Part shown: in pieces, positions 24,101-32,100 of the stretch
Layout of the letters: the number at the start of each line of letters is the position of its first letter
Position numbering within the stretch: the stretch's first letter is position 1
The notes under the pieces: generated by a model
Databases searched by the model: none
What the model was told of the DNA's origin: nothing
What the model saw: the letters and a program-made list of their open reading frames with translations, nothing else
Translations under genes and position numbers: made by a program
From: Fragum whitleyi
Taxonomy: Eukaryota; Mollusca; Bivalvia; Cardiida; Cardiidae
Reading direction: 5' to 3'
NCBI GenBank assembly: GCA_948146395.1
Contig: OX411543.1
Span: 72,034,948-72,098,947 of the forward strand
DNA length: 64,000 bases

Positions 24101-27100
24101 GATCTTTCTAAATGTTCTTGGTGTAATACTTAGAAAAGTTCTTCTTACTAATCCTGTAATTTTATTTCCTTTGTTTATACAATTATTAATATGCTGTCTG
24201 AATTTAAATTGATTGTCGAATGTAACTCCAAGATCTCTAGCTGATTCATCATTGGTAATATTCTTCAGATTTCCGTTTTCGTGTAGTTTATATGAATGTT
24301 CTAGGTTGTTATGCCCATAATGCATTGTAGTACATTTATCGACGTTAAATCTGAGAAGCCAGGTATCACTCCAAGAGCTTAAAGTGTCAATATCGGATTG
24401 GATTGTGTCAAAGTCGGTATCTTCATTTGCCAGACTATATAATTTTGTATCGTCGGCAAATAGTCGGATAGTTCCATGAATTGAGTCTTCAATGTCATTG
24501 ATGTAGATAAGAAAAAGGGTAGGGCCTAAAACACTCCCTTGCGGTATACCACTTGTAACTTCTGTCCATTCTGATTTGTCCACATTCACTACTACTCTTT
24601 GTTTATGATCATGTAAGAAGGCCTCTACCCACGATAAAAGCTTCCCATTTATACCATATGATTTCATCTTTGTTAGAAGGCGAGCGTGAGGAACAGTATC
24701 AAAGGCCTTACGAAAGTCAAAATAAACACAATCAAAGTTCTTTCCCTCATCAATCCACTCTGTCCACTGTTCCATTACATCCAAAAGTTGTAATGCACAT
24801 GACCTCAAAGACCTAAACCCATATTGCGAGTCTGTAAATAAATTGTTTTCTGTCATATGTTTCACTATCTTGTCTCGTACTATTTTCTCCATAATCTTAC
24901 ATGGAACACAAGTTAAACTGACTGGTCGGTAATTTCCCGGATTTGTTCTGTCTCCTTTTTTAAAAAGCGCTTTAACATCAGCAGTTTTCCAGTCTGCAGG
25001 TAATTCTTCATCATTGTATGACTGTTTGAAAATCATGGTTAAAGGCATATAAATTACATCTTTTAATTCTTTGAGAACACGGGGATGTAATAAATCAGGA
25101 CCACAGGCTTTAGATATGTTCAAATTTTCTAGGATTTTCAGTACGTAAAGTTCATTTATTTCCAACTCCGATACAGACTTTCCGTTGCTTCTGTCATTCA
25201 AAAGTGGTACATTATTTAAGTCCTCAATTGTGAATACTTTCTTGAAGAATTTGTTTAATATTTCTGCTTTCTCCAAGTCTATGTTTGATGAAATACCATC
25301 GTCGTCTTTTAGTTCAGTAATTCCAATATTTACTTTTCTCCTTGAATTTACGTATTTGAAAAATGATTTGGGATTATTATCATCCGCAATTTTCTTTTCA
25401 AAGTCTATTCTAGCTTTCCTACACTCATTGGTGGCTATATTTCGGTCACGACAATAATATTGAAAATGTTTTTGTTCACCAGTTTTTTGATATTTGTTCC
25501 ATGACTTATGCTTTTTCTTGACTGCTTTGATAGCTTCTTTAGTCATCCAGATAGGTTTACTTTTGTTTGAACCGTTTGATTTATGTGATTTGACTGGAAT
25601 ATGATTATCCATGCAAGACTTTAACTTATCTTTAAATTTGTTCCAGTTTTCGTTTACTGAATTGCCTTCAAATTCACTTTTCCAGTCAATCTGGTGAAGT
25701 TCCTCACACATACCTGCATAATCACCTCTGTCGTAGGAATAACACTCTTTAATTTGTTCGTTTTTGTTTATATCACAATCAATACTAAAAGTCAAAACCA
25801 AGTGATCACTTTTCCCAACAGGGGTCAAGTAATGTATATTGTTCACCAGTAATTCATCCGAAGAGAAAATTAGATCTAATAAGCTTGGTGTTTGGTTGTT
25901 CCTGTATCTTGTACACTGCTCTACATGTTGATGCAAAAAGCTGTCTCTAATAGCCTCTATAAAATTATGACTTGGATGATTTTCAGGTGATCTAGATATC
26001 CAGTGCTCCCAGTCTATTTCTCTGTAGTTAAAATCACCCATTAGTACAATCTTAGAATGGCATTCATTAGTTAATGATTTGATCAGGTTGTTTAATGATT
26101 CACTGTTCTCAGTGCTGGAATTCGGTGATCTATAAATTACTCCAATTAATAGTTTTTCTGATTTGTTTATTATTTACTTCACACCAGCACGATTCCTTAG
26201 TATCACAATCATTTAAGCGCTCATATACTGACACATCTAGGCAATCCCTAGCAAACAAAAGAGTACTTCGATTTCCTTTTCCTTGAAATTTAGGATTGTA
26301 AAATGTCTGATACCCTTGTAGCACATAGCCAGATAAATTAATGTCTGTATCCTGGTTTTTTGGAAAAGCTTCTGTTAGTCCAATTATATCTGGTTGGTGC
26401 ATATAAACCAATGTTTCTAATTCAGACCACTTGTTTGATATTGAATCAGCATTAGTATAAAGACACTTCAGTTTATTTTGATTATCAACTGCATCTAAAG
26501 TTGCACTTATATTTAAGTCTGACCTAGTTGTCTGGTTAGTCCTATTACTATCAGTACTCTCAATACTTGAAACAGAATTAACATCACTTCCATAATAGTC
26601 TGTATCGCTATACACATATGTCAAACTATCATCTGGACTTGAAATGTTACTATTGACCAATGGGTTATCTCTATTTGATGAATCATTATCACTAAATAAT
26701 ATAGTGGAACTGTCACTGTATTGAAATGTGCTATCCTCATCATTTGGAAAATATATATTACCAGTAACACCATTTAATGAGTTTTTTGAGATACTTATAT
26801 TATTACTATGTGATGAACAGTTTAATTCTTCAATTTCAGGAGAACTATTATTTACATCCTCTTGCTTAGAGGTTTTCTCAACAGTTGAACTCAAACTTAT
26901 TGAACTTAATGAATTCGAACACGAACAAGAACAGTCAACTAATGAGTTTATTTTAATGTCATCTAGAGGCGACCCCCGCCGCGTGATCCGCGACCCAAAG
27001 GGGTACCATTACCTCTAGCTCCACCTCTTTTCCCTCCTCTCTGTGGAACATTTCCTCTCCTAACTTGACTATTTTGATTAGGTGTACTAGTATTCACATA

Positions 27101-28877
27101 CCTAAGACTAGCCTTGATATTAGATTTAACTGATGGCTGACTAGGGGGAATCACTTCAACATCTAGCTCGTCTGTCTGACCTTGACTATGAGATTTAAGG
27201 ACAATACCATTATTACCAGAAAGTTCAAGCTTTAATTGTTTATAGGTAAAGGATGAATCTGTAACTCTTCTCCTAGCAACCTCTTCCTTCATTTCTTTAT
27301 TGATACGCCTTTGTCTATAAGTATAGTCAGGAGTGATACGAATATTCTGGAATTTTTTGTCTCTCTTCAATTGACTACTGTTTCTAATTAATGTTTGTTT
27401 TACTTTTTCAGATGAAAATACAACTTTCAATGGACGTATTTTAGCACTGGACCCTGTTTCTCTCTCTCCAAGCCTAACAACCTCCTCTACTTCAGCATCA
27501 TTTATTTTCAATACTTTACAAATCTCTTTAACACTCCCACTATCTTTTTCTTTCCGCACTTCTATATTCTCATCTGCAGGCTCTGCCAACCCTTGCATTA
27601 TAATATTCTGCTTTTTTGTTTCACGCTCTTTAAAGTCACGGAGTGCTTCATCAATACGATAGTCCACTTGTAAACTAGATGTTACCTCTATTTTCTTTTC
27701 AAGAGCATCAAGGCGAGAAACAAGCTCTGATTGCATACTTTTAGTTGCTGTGATAGCACTGAGTACCTTACGAACACTAGGTATAGCTTTCTTACATCCA
27801 TCACAGTACCATATTAAGTTTTCTAGGAGGTCATTACTTGATAGCTCATTGTAGAACTCTTCAGACATGTGCGAACAGTTGATGCAGAACCATTGGTCAC
27901 AAAGTTCACATTGCATGCTTTTTCCATCATCATCAATATAAGATGTACAAACATTACAGTTTCTGTTGTTCACACTAAAGTTGTGTTCATTTAGGCCTTC
28001 ACTGTTACTTTTAGACATTTTCAGTTTTTGGCGGCACTCATGGGGTTAGGTTTAATGAGCGATCTGGTTCATAGTTGTCAGTGAAACCGTAAGGGAATTA
28101 GTCAGGATCATAGATTAAACCACCATTTTGTTACAGAACTGGGTTTTTGATGTAGGGAGGGGGTTATTTGATGCAATATTTTAATTTATTTTCCTGAGCG
28201 TTCTTTTTTTTTCCCTCGCGCCCGCCACCGGAACCGGAAGTCGCCTGTTACCACACGAGGGCTTTTCTGCGCTGCCGCCTAATTTAACCAAATAAAGGTC
28301 ATGTGAAGTGTCGCTTTGCATGTCATGTTAGACCTTTCCCTTCATGACGCTTATCGCATAAGGTGGACATTTTTAGCGGCTTTTTGGAATAGAAATGGTC
28401 TTCGGATCGGGAGAGCAGGAGGAAGGGTAAAATATCAGGAGAATACCCTGAGTTGAGGAGATATCACATGTCTGTTTGCCATAAGCTTATAGTTAGTTTC
28501 ATATCCCCATGAATCAACAAATACTCTTTTCAGTTTTCATCTCTTACAGGAACTAATCATGTTCATAACTTACCTGCATGTTGTCTGGCAAATTCTTTCC
28601 ATTTTGGCGCAAAAGTCTGACAGTGTCCACACCAACTGTTGTAAAACTCTATGATCCAAACAGAATCTGATCCAATTAAGTTTTTATAGAAGTTCGTCTT
28701 ATCGAGAATTATCACACAATCGGACTTGGTATAAAGACCCAATTCCTTATTTGAAATTTTACCAACAACGTGTGTGAAATATGATGCTAGACACCACATC
28801 AAAAACAAAATTCTGGCGATTTTATTCCAAAATTTCATCCGTACACGTCTCATTTTGTTGACAGCTGCTACCTCCAA
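2987..28877 (-). CDS. QSOX: Quiescin sulfhydryl oxidase (QSOX-like), spliced gene, 5' six exons
   Basis: Six exons read in order 28877-28574, 12946-12846, 11854-11712, 10581-10491, 4303-4167 and 3142-2987, all with GT..AG borders and matching phases, giving about 310 residues. QSOX enzymes put disulfides into secreted proteins: a CxxC thioredoxin domain passes electrons to an ERV/ALR FAD domain and then to oxygen, in the secretory pathway. Seen here: an N-terminal hydrophobic segment, a WCGHC redox site at residues 82-86, the WRP...AIDCAEQNN...CRKYDVEAFPSFR block typical of QSOX, and a second thioredoxin-like domain (AFIFEEEDSYVGRE...VFPSLYLINRDG) without CxxC, as expected for the family. The helix-rich linker and ERV/ALR domain should lie left of position 1. 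The gene starts 174 bp from a divergent gene and probably shares its promoter. Vertebrate QSOX1 and QSOX2 are not distinguished by what is visible. Confidence 0.92.
3672..3830. repeat. Palindromic miniature element (foldback)
   Basis: Arms GATATGAAACTAAAAAACTA .. ATGTATGAATT and AATTCATACAGTGTGATTAG .. TTTTTAGTTTCATACC pair over about 65 bp each side of a short loop. A related copy is at about 5125-5232, and fragments (ATTGAGGTATGAAACT) occur near 47150 and 28490. Confidence 0.65.
4063..4118. repeat. Partial copy of GCTCAGTGCAAAACAGT hairpin family
   Basis: ATATAGGCAGTTACAACTG followed by TTTTGCACCGAGCCATC matches the right arm of the complete element at 13564-13638. The left arm is damaged. 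Confidence 0.5.
4167..4303 (-). CDS. QSOX: QSOX exon 5
   Basis: 137 bases: VILDTFQYSQLLVRRMLKDA, then VKKFVVTVFPSLYLINRDGTFTRLA. The F.VT.FPS.YL..R.G pattern is the end of the second thioredoxin-like domain. Acceptor TCTAATTTTAG, donor GTAAGG; it joins exon 4 in phase 0 and exon 6 in phase 2. Confidence 0.9.
4794..4866. repeat. GCTCAGTGCAAAACAGT hairpin family copy
   Basis: ATGGCTCAGTGCAAAATAAT .. ATAAACATATAGGCTGTTAC .. TTTTGCCCTGAGCTAC: both arms present with several mismatches. Confidence 0.6.
5125..5232. repeat. Second copy of the 3672-3830 foldback family, diverged
   Basis: GAGAGTATTTTTTATTTCATTGAGGTATGAGACTG and CACACTGTATGAAT .. ATTCATACATGAGTGTGATTAG repeat the arms of the 3672-3830 element; the far arm is cut short. 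Confidence 0.5.
5753..5987. mobile_element. MITE with GGGGCCCATTTTACTAAAC terminal inverted repeats
   Basis: Starts GGGGTCCATTTTACTAAAC and ends GTTTAGTAAAATGGGCCCC, about 235 bp. Inside is a perfect-arm hairpin GGAATCGTCTT-TAG-AAGACGATTCC. A second copy lies at 57143-57482. The tiny frame inside is not a gene. Confidence 0.75.
6137..6383 (+). mobile_element. TTAA-flanked MITE (piggyBac-like ends), copy 1
   Basis: TTAA then CCCTTGTCATGCTGAA at the left and the exact inverse, ending in TTAA, at the right; 247 bp including both TTAA. The interior holds TTCCTGCTTTGGCAGGAGC and a GCACATAATGTGC near-palindrome. TTAA duplication with CCC-starting ends is the signature of piggyBac-type transposition (family knowledge); no transposase is present. 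Confidence 0.85.
6966..7797 (-). mobile_element. Satellite-type composite element, family B
   Basis: Read on the minus strand it starts with hairpin AGC..CGCTGGCTGAAAGCCACTAGGGCT, then a GTCCGTC-like tract, then about four ~165-bp units (each with GATGGATATCAA, AATGATCCTTG-like and TTGGATGAAAAATATG cores), and ends near AGCCATGAATGGCTT. The same family lies on the plus strand at 52195-53260. Confidence 0.75.
8058..8306 (+). mobile_element. TTAA-flanked MITE, copy 2
   Basis: TTAACCCTTGTCATGCTGAA at left, TTCAGCACGACAAGGGTTAA at right (one mismatch). The interior has diverged from copies 1, 3 and 4. Confidence 0.82.
8465..8716 (+). mobile_element. TTAA-flanked MITE, copy 3
   Basis: Left end perfect; right end reads TTCACTATGACAAGGGTTAA after a poly-A/T expansion. 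The interior closely matches copies 1 and 4, including CTGCACATATGTGCAGTC. Confidence 0.82.
8943..9189 (+). mobile_element. TTAA-flanked MITE, copy 4
   Basis: 247 bp with perfect 20-bp ends (TTAACCCTTGTCATGCTGAA and its inverse). Four copies lie within 3 kb, three of them within 1.2 kb. Confidence 0.85.
9201..9378. mobile_element. 178-bp TA-flanked MITE (pogo/Tigger-like ends)
   Basis: TA|CAGTCAAACCTGTCTTA .. TAAGACAGGTTTGACTG|TA: 17 bp of perfect terminal inverted repeat and a TA target duplication. CAGT-starting ends with TA are typical of pogo/Tigger-type Tc1-mariner elements. It begins 11 bp after the end of TTAA-MITE copy 4. Confidence 0.8.
9730..10400. repeat. Nested foldback cluster
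   Basis: Three hairpins in a row. The outer two (about 9730-9850 and 10255-10395) share GTATGAAAAAA..ATCTAAC arms and AATACACTAAGTACATATTA ends. The middle one (about 9870-10250) pairs TTTCTAAAAATAAC..CATGTGATAATATCA with TGATATCACATAG..TTTTTAGAAACTTGCA. Possibly one foldback inserted in another of the same family. Confidence 0.7.
10491..10581 (-). CDS. QSOX: QSOX exon 4
   Basis: 91 bases: the first base completes a lysine codon, then SMEHIWDEAKDSHKHMAFIFEEEDSYVGRE. This is the start of the second, redox-inactive thioredoxin-like domain of QSOX (family pattern: ..YLALIFE..GSYLGRE). Acceptor ATTTTTTCAG, donor GTGAGC. Confidence 0.9.
10790..10960. repeat. GACCTTGA-rich dispersed repeat
   Basis: TAGATGACCTTGATCTTCTT..GACCTTGGTATCAGCAGGTGC..GAGATCTATGATCATG matches longer, better copies at 37620-38620. 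Function unknown. Confidence 0.5.
10966..11131. mobile_element. TTAA-flanked palindromic MITE, second family
   Basis: TTAA|GGTAGTGGACC..AGTTCTGC .. GCAGAACTAT..GGTCCACTACC|TTAA, 166 bp, with an internal CCTAATGAAATTCATTAG palindrome. A diverged copy is at 38940-39091. TTAA duplication with GG-starting ends differs from the CCC family; Kolobok-like origin is a guess. Confidence 0.75.
11712..11854 (-). CDS. QSOX: QSOX exon 3
   Basis: 143 bases in phase 0: LFQPYTTVNDLGELY, then LMKHKLLDFAQNVTDPPEHWPKLAPIK, matching the QSOX segment at the end of the first thioredoxin domain, where most members read HxxxWPxxxPP. Donor GTAAGT, acceptor TATTTTGACAG. A second in-frame AG nine bases downstream (exon start 11845) could be an alternative acceptor that removes LFQ. 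Confidence 0.9.
11908..11971. repeat. GCTCAGTGCAAAACAGT hairpin family copy
   Basis: GATGGCTCAGTGTAAAACAA .. TACAACTATTTTGCACTGAG CCATC: both arms present, short loop. It lies in QSOX intron 2 just upstream of exon 3. Confidence 0.65.
12846..12946 (-). CDS. QSOX: QSOX exon 2
   Basis: 101 bases: the two bases CT complete the codon split after exon 1 (G|CT, Ala), then 33 codons from WRPVIKISAIDCAEQNN to YDVEAFPSFR. Acceptor TTTTTCTTCAG, donor GTGAGT. The AIDCAE..N..ICR..Y.V..FPS block carries the cis-proline region of the redox-active thioredoxin domain. The exon is too short to stand out as an open frame; it was found by looking for the block missing between exons 1 and 3. Confidence 0.92.
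13019..13270 (-). mobile_element. TTAA-flanked MITE, copy 5 (reverse, degraded)
   Basis: TTAACCCTTGTCATGCTCAA at left and GATCAGCATGACAAGGGTAA at right, with the internal CTGCACATATGTGCAGGCTG and CCTGTCAAAGCAGGAATATTCC blocks in reverse order. It lies about 70 bp upstream of the QSOX exon 2 acceptor. Confidence 0.75.
13564..13638. repeat. GCTCAGTGCAAAACAGT hairpin family, best copy
   Basis: GATGGCTCAGTGCAAAACAG TTATAACTGCCTAT-AAAC- ATATAGGCAGTTACAACTG TTTTGCCCTGAGTCATC: nearly perfect 35-bp arms. Other copies are at 4063, 4794, 11908 and, diverged, 55790. Confidence 0.75.
13640..15400. other. QSOX intron 1, mostly unassigned sequence
   Basis: 13640-13930 looks like worn units of the GGGTCACCCAAG composite repeats. 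A 61-codon plus-strand frame at 14864-15049 (FCRHLNNEELFVWLSEEDKR) looks protein-like, but I recognise no family and it lacks splice context; it may be a fragment of a mobile-element gene. 15188-15232 holds a small hairpin AACTACAGCTT/AAGCTGTAGTT. Confidence 0.35.
15403..15656 (+). mobile_element. TTAA-flanked MITE, copy 6
   Basis: 254 bp, TTAACCCTTGTCATGCTGAA .. TTCAGCATGACAAGGGTTAA, perfect 20-bp ends including TTAA. The interior is diverged. It abuts the 3' side of the LINE fragment at 15657-15880. Confidence 0.85.
15657..15880 (-). pseudogene. Decayed LINE ORF fragment: 2A-like motif plus PHD finger
   Basis: Minus-strand translation gives LSRDIQLNPGSEKKSQ, then after one frameshift YPCGLCGEMPVI, a stop, GGITCDGWSVWHHRSCIEM and LLCCKY. 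Cys-x2-Cys .. Cys-x2-W .. H-x3-C .. Cys-Cys spacing is that of a PHD zinc finger. DIQLNPGS resembles the 2A-type ribosome-skipping signature (D-x-E-x-N-P-G-P), reported in some CR1-like retrotransposons including molluscan ones. Frameshift and stop show it is dead. Confidence 0.65.
16984..17161 (-). mobile_element. tRNA-derived SINE
   Basis: On the minus strand: GATAGCTCAGTGGTTAGAGC (A box), GGGGTTCGAGTCCTGG (B box), a ~100-bp body with CCTTGGGCAAGAAACTT, and a poly-A tail (the T run at 16991-17006). GAGGCAGT flanks both sides (16976-16983 and 17162-17169), though it overlaps the tRNA-like acceptor, so the target duplication is only probable. Confidence 0.82.
19299..20380. mobile_element. Probable TA-flanked MITE inside U
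   Basis: TA|CCGTATTCACCTTTTAGAC GCGCCC .. GGGCGCGTTTAATAGGAGTA ATACGG|TA, about 1.08 kb. The outer 7 bp and the ACGCGCCC block are inverted copies; the segments between are diverged. No transposase frame. Confidence 0.5.
20884..20907. repeat. Perfect 24-bp palindrome at the duplication's deletion breakpoint
   Basis: TGGTGAACGAAA followed by its exact complement TTTCGTTCACCA, no spacer. The R segment kept in the short copy starts immediately after it. Confidence 0.9.
22104..23556. repeat. Tandem duplication, short copy (1,453 bp, U deleted)
   Basis: S (about 22104-22361) is identical to 17716-17973, and R (22360-23558) differs from 20907-22105 at only four positions I can see (offset 1,453 throughout, no indels). 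U is missing, with 2-bp AA microhomology at the junction. Confidence 0.9.
23570..26894 (-). pseudogene. LINE ORF2: apurinic-type endonuclease and reverse transcriptase, one frameshift
   Basis: The first frame runs to a TAG at 26130. The protein continues in the next frame with LLIGVIYRSPN .. KIVLMGDFNYREIDW, so a single extra base in an A-rich stretch near 26160-26175 breaks it. Endonuclease landmarks: CLYTNADSISNKWSEL, IIGLTE, GDFN, SDH. RT landmarks: NYRPVSLT, GFR..RSC, YFDFRKAFDTVPH, GIPQGSVLGP, FADD (catalytic Asp pair). C-terminal LDKYMGNAQ ends the frame. Total about 1,100 residues. Upstream the frame stays open to a TAA near 27012 and has no ATG before the endonuclease domain. Confidence 0.88.
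26963..28018 (-). CDS. LINE ORF1: PHD finger, coiled coil, RNA-binding and RGG tail
   Basis: 351 residues, uninterrupted. Residues 20-76 form a PHD-type zinc finger (CNVC..CELC..WFCINCSHM..WYCDGC). Residues about 85-140 are heptad-like and charged (coiled coil). About 135-260 (NIIMQGLAEP .. VVRLGE .. PLKVVFSS .. ITPDYTYRQR) resembles the RRM/CTD part of LINE ORF1 nucleic-acid chaperones. The C-terminus is Arg/Gly-rich (RGGKRGGARGNG .. RGSRGGG). This is the architecture of ORF1p in CR1-type elements, which coats the RNA for target-primed reverse transcription. Its stop (26965-26963) lies inside the upstream extension of the ORF2 frame. Confidence 0.85.
   Translation of the reverse strand: MSKSNSEGLNEHNFSVNNRNCNVCTSYIDDDGKSMQCELCDQWFCINCSHMSEEFYNELSSNDLLENLIWYCDGCKKAIPSVRKVLSAITATKSMQSELVSRLDALEKKIEVTSSLQVDYRIDEALRDFKERETKKQNIIMQGLAEPADENIEVRKEKDSGSVKEICKVLKINDAEVEEVVRLGERETGSSAKIRPLKVVFSSEKVKQTLIRNSSQLKRDKKFQNIRITPDYTYRQRRINKEMKEEVARRRVTDSSFTYKQLKLELSGNNGIVLKSHSQGQTDELDVEVIPPSQPSVKSNIKASLRYVNTSTPNQNSQVRRGNVPQRGGKRGGARGNGTPLGRGSRGGGRL
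28574..28877 (-). CDS. QSOX: QSOX exon 1 (signal region and CGHC thioredoxin site)
   Basis: Encodes 101 residues plus one base. In-frame methionines occur at residues 1, 9 and 14; the hydrophobic stretch ARILFLMWCLASYF after basic residues is a likely signal peptide, so translation from any of the three could give a secreted protein. LYTKSDCVIILDKTNF followed by WIIEFYNSWCGHC and FAPKWKEFA is the start of the QSOX thioredoxin domain. The donor GTAAGT lies at 28573-28568. Confidence 0.92.
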
Positions 28878-29051
28878 TATGAAGAGCGAATTGAAAAAGA
28901 CTGGAAGCTTTAAGATGCGAATGGAATCTTCCCAGTCTAATGCAAATATTTACTTTATACATGGCAAAAACTGGGACATGTTTCTAAATTTTGACACCTC
29001 GGTCTCATAACAGTGTGTGCAGCTGCAGCGAAAACACTACAAATACGGGGC
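28878..29051. promoter_or_regulatory. Bidirectional promoter between QSOX and the ARH/J1-crystallin-like gene
   Basis: The two start codons face away from each other with only 174 bp between them, so both promoters and both 5' UTRs must overlap here or lie in each other's first exon. There is no clear TATA box at a useful spacing. An octamer-type ATGCAAAT lies near 28940. Shared control is inferred from layout only. Confidence 0.6.
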
Positions 29052-29118
29052 ATGATCCCCGAAGAAAAGGAGAGGCGGATTGCCGCCATTGTTGGAGCTC
29101 TGGTTGCTGATGCTGGAG
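29052..29118 (+). CDS. ARH/J1-crystallin-like exon 1
   Basis: First ATG after an in-frame TGA at 28992-28994. Encodes MIPEEKERRIAAIVGALVAD plus AG and one base of a split glycine codon. Donor GTCAGT at 29119. G-A-L-V-A-D-A-G is the family's first helix, the G-x-x-x-GDA-like block. Confidence 0.85.
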
Positions 29119-32100
29119 GTCAGTTGTCTACTTTCGTTTTCGATATTTTCTTTTCCTGCAATGTTTTATCCCTTTTTGCTTAATTCTTGCTTCATTTTTT
29201 TATTGATAACATTGTTCTCCGAAAGGGAATAAATCAAAGTAATTTCTGCTGTAGGTCTACATAAGGCTTTTGCAGACAGTTATGAGTATACACTAAGATC
29301 AGCCAATAGATCTACACTATCCATATATGTATCGATTGATAAACACTACTCAATTAACCCTACAGATACCCCGCAATTGTACTCAACACCAAAACAGAGT
29401 AGTAAAGTGTGGAAAGCGAATGTGTCAGACATATCACCCATTACTGAACCCTATTCCTCACACTCCGGCAGTGTTGACACTGAACCAACGGCAACATCAT
29501 CTGTTCTTGGATTTTCTAATTCAGACAACAAAAGTAACTCTAACTATACACCGTCAGATATTTTGTCTGAAACATCCATAACAAATAACCTGAATATATT
29601 GATAATAAATTTTCAAAGCATCAGGAATAAAAAAACTGAGTTGTACAACATCATTTCCAGTCGTGCACCCGATATAATTATTGGAACAGAAACACACTTG
29701 ACAAGCGAAGACTATGATGCTGAAATTCTACCAGCCAATTTCCCCTCTGAACACCAATACCAGATCTTTCGTAAAGATAGGAAGAAAACAGTTGATAAAA
29801 AAGGGTGTGGAGTAATAGTAATGATTAAACCAAGTTAAATGCTGAGGAATGTCTGGATTTGGACACCAATTGTGAACTGAAATGGGTCAAAATCAAAGTT
29901 ACAAACAGTGAACAAATTCTAGTTGCAAGCTACTATAGGGAGCCCAAATCTAGTGTAGAGAAATTAAAGGAACTGGAACTATCTCTCAACAAACTGCAAA
30001 ACAGCAAAGAATACAAGAAAATGAAAACCTTTCTCGGGGGAGATTTTAACCGGGTAAGGATAAAAAGCTGACCAACTGACTGCTGACCAGCTGACTGCTG
30101 ACCACTGACCAGCTGACCAAATGGGTATAAAAAGCTGACCAGTAAATTGCTGACCACTTATTTCACCACTTATTTATAGCTCCTTAACATACCATTTACT
30201 CTACTTATAAACCAACACTTTTGTGTTCAAAATTCATTAAAGAGATGTTCATGACATGAAAAAAGGAACTACATTAATGAATTGAGAATGCATCTAGAAA
30301 TACAGAAAATGTTTTTCCTTTTATAAAAGGGAATTTTGATAATACCTTACTTTGCTTTTATTGGTAATTTAAAGTTGTTCATTACTATCATTTTATTATT
30401 GATAATTTTATTAAAGATGTTTTTTTAAAATAAATCTGATATATGGAGATAGAACAAACTCTTCTTTGATTTAATATGTAATCAGTATAAGCTTTAATGT
30501 TTGTTTTGTTTTTTTTGTTTGTTTGTTTGTTTTTATAGTAAATTGTTAATGCACTTGGCAAATTGACAAATAAGATTTAAAAAGTTTACATGATAAAGAG
30601 TTTCTATGAAGATTTAGTCATTATATTTATTTATCATTTAAAATGTTATTCCTGCTTTCTCTCTCTTTTTTTTTTTCAAATTTTGACTATTTTACATTAT
30701 AACTGTAAATGCTGTTTTGAAGAAAAGGAAAAATCAGATTTTTATTATCAAAATCAAACTTTATTATGAAACATTTATCTGTATGATTCAGATATGATAT
30801 TCATAATTGAAAAACAATATTTTCATTATTATACTGATACATTACCCTGAGGCAATTTAAAAATGATTAGGATGACCAAAAATGTATCCTCGATATTGTT
30901 ATTTTGATATAATTTTGTAATGATGTTTTAAATCAAAGAATATACTGAATGGTGACTATAAGTAAGTAAGTTTGCAGATAACTGATATAAAGCAAATTTG
31001 CTGTCAAATCCAGTTGACCACTTTTTTTAAAGAAAAATAATTTTGCTGATTAGTCAGCTGACCACTATGGTTTTAGATCACAGACCCTAAATATACATTG
31101 TTTGATAGTGTGTTGCATATCCCTGTATATTGAAAGTCCCTGATGAGATATACAATTAACCATCTAATGTGATTTAAAGACCTATTTTAATCCTTCTTTA
31201 TTTGACATCCCCCCCCCCCCCCCAAAAAAATAATAATAATAATAATAATGAGATATACAATTAAGACCCATTATTATCTTACAGATTTCTTGACCATTAT
31301 CTTGATCACTTAATCACCTAGCATACTCTAGCTTGTTCAAGAGTGCATTTTTTTGGGAGAGATACACATACAATGGCATATATTGAAAACATTATTTTGT
31401 TATTTATTGGTTAAATTATTTCAATTTACTAAATATCTCATTTTATTCTATCATTTCAGTAATGTTTTTTTTTTTTTTTTTTTTTTTTTTTATCTTTTTT
31501 GTCTCAATTTTAAATGTGGCAAAGAAAAAATGTTGCCACATAACTTTAACTACCAATCTTTGTCCAAAAACACTAATAAAGATGATTTTTTTTTCACAAG
31601 CATAATTCCTCCACCAACTTATAGCTGTGGTTATGATATTAAGAAACTCTAAAATAAGATACCCCGGAATAATTGTAAAGGGGTAAATGTTGTTCTTCTT
31701 TTGCTGTAATATTTTAATTCTTTAGCCGGATTTTATGGGTTATTAACATATTTGGAAGGAGATAAAAATTTTGTAAACAATTCTTTTTCTTTTTATTATT
31801 TTTTTTAAACATCACTGTTGCAGCCTATTGTGTATATAAAACATACCATGAATAACTTTTTTGTCACATCCTAAACTGGATGTTGTATTTAATCACAGTG
31901 TTTAGTTTAAGAAATTAATACAAGGGACCATGATGGTCCTATATCGCTCACCTTCGTCTCTTTGACTTCTCCCTTAGCAAAATTAAATACTTGAAAGATC
32001 ATTAATGATCATTAAATTTTTCAAAGAAAAACATAACTCTATTTCTATGATCGCTGCATAAATTTCTATCCTTTTCTAAACAAGTTTCATGTGACCTGGC

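Larger units (their letters stand above)
23541..28100 (-). mobile_element. CR1-like LINE retrotransposon, nearly full length
   Basis: Two genes in the order PHD-finger ORF1 and endonuclease-reverse transcriptase ORF2. Seven bases after the ORF2 stop comes a simple tail, ATGTATGTAGATGTATGTA, so there is almost no 3' UTR. The 5' border is unclear, somewhere between 28020 and 28270. It sits in QSOX intron 1 in the same orientation as QSOX. One frameshift in ORF2 is the only damage seen. Confidence 0.88.
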
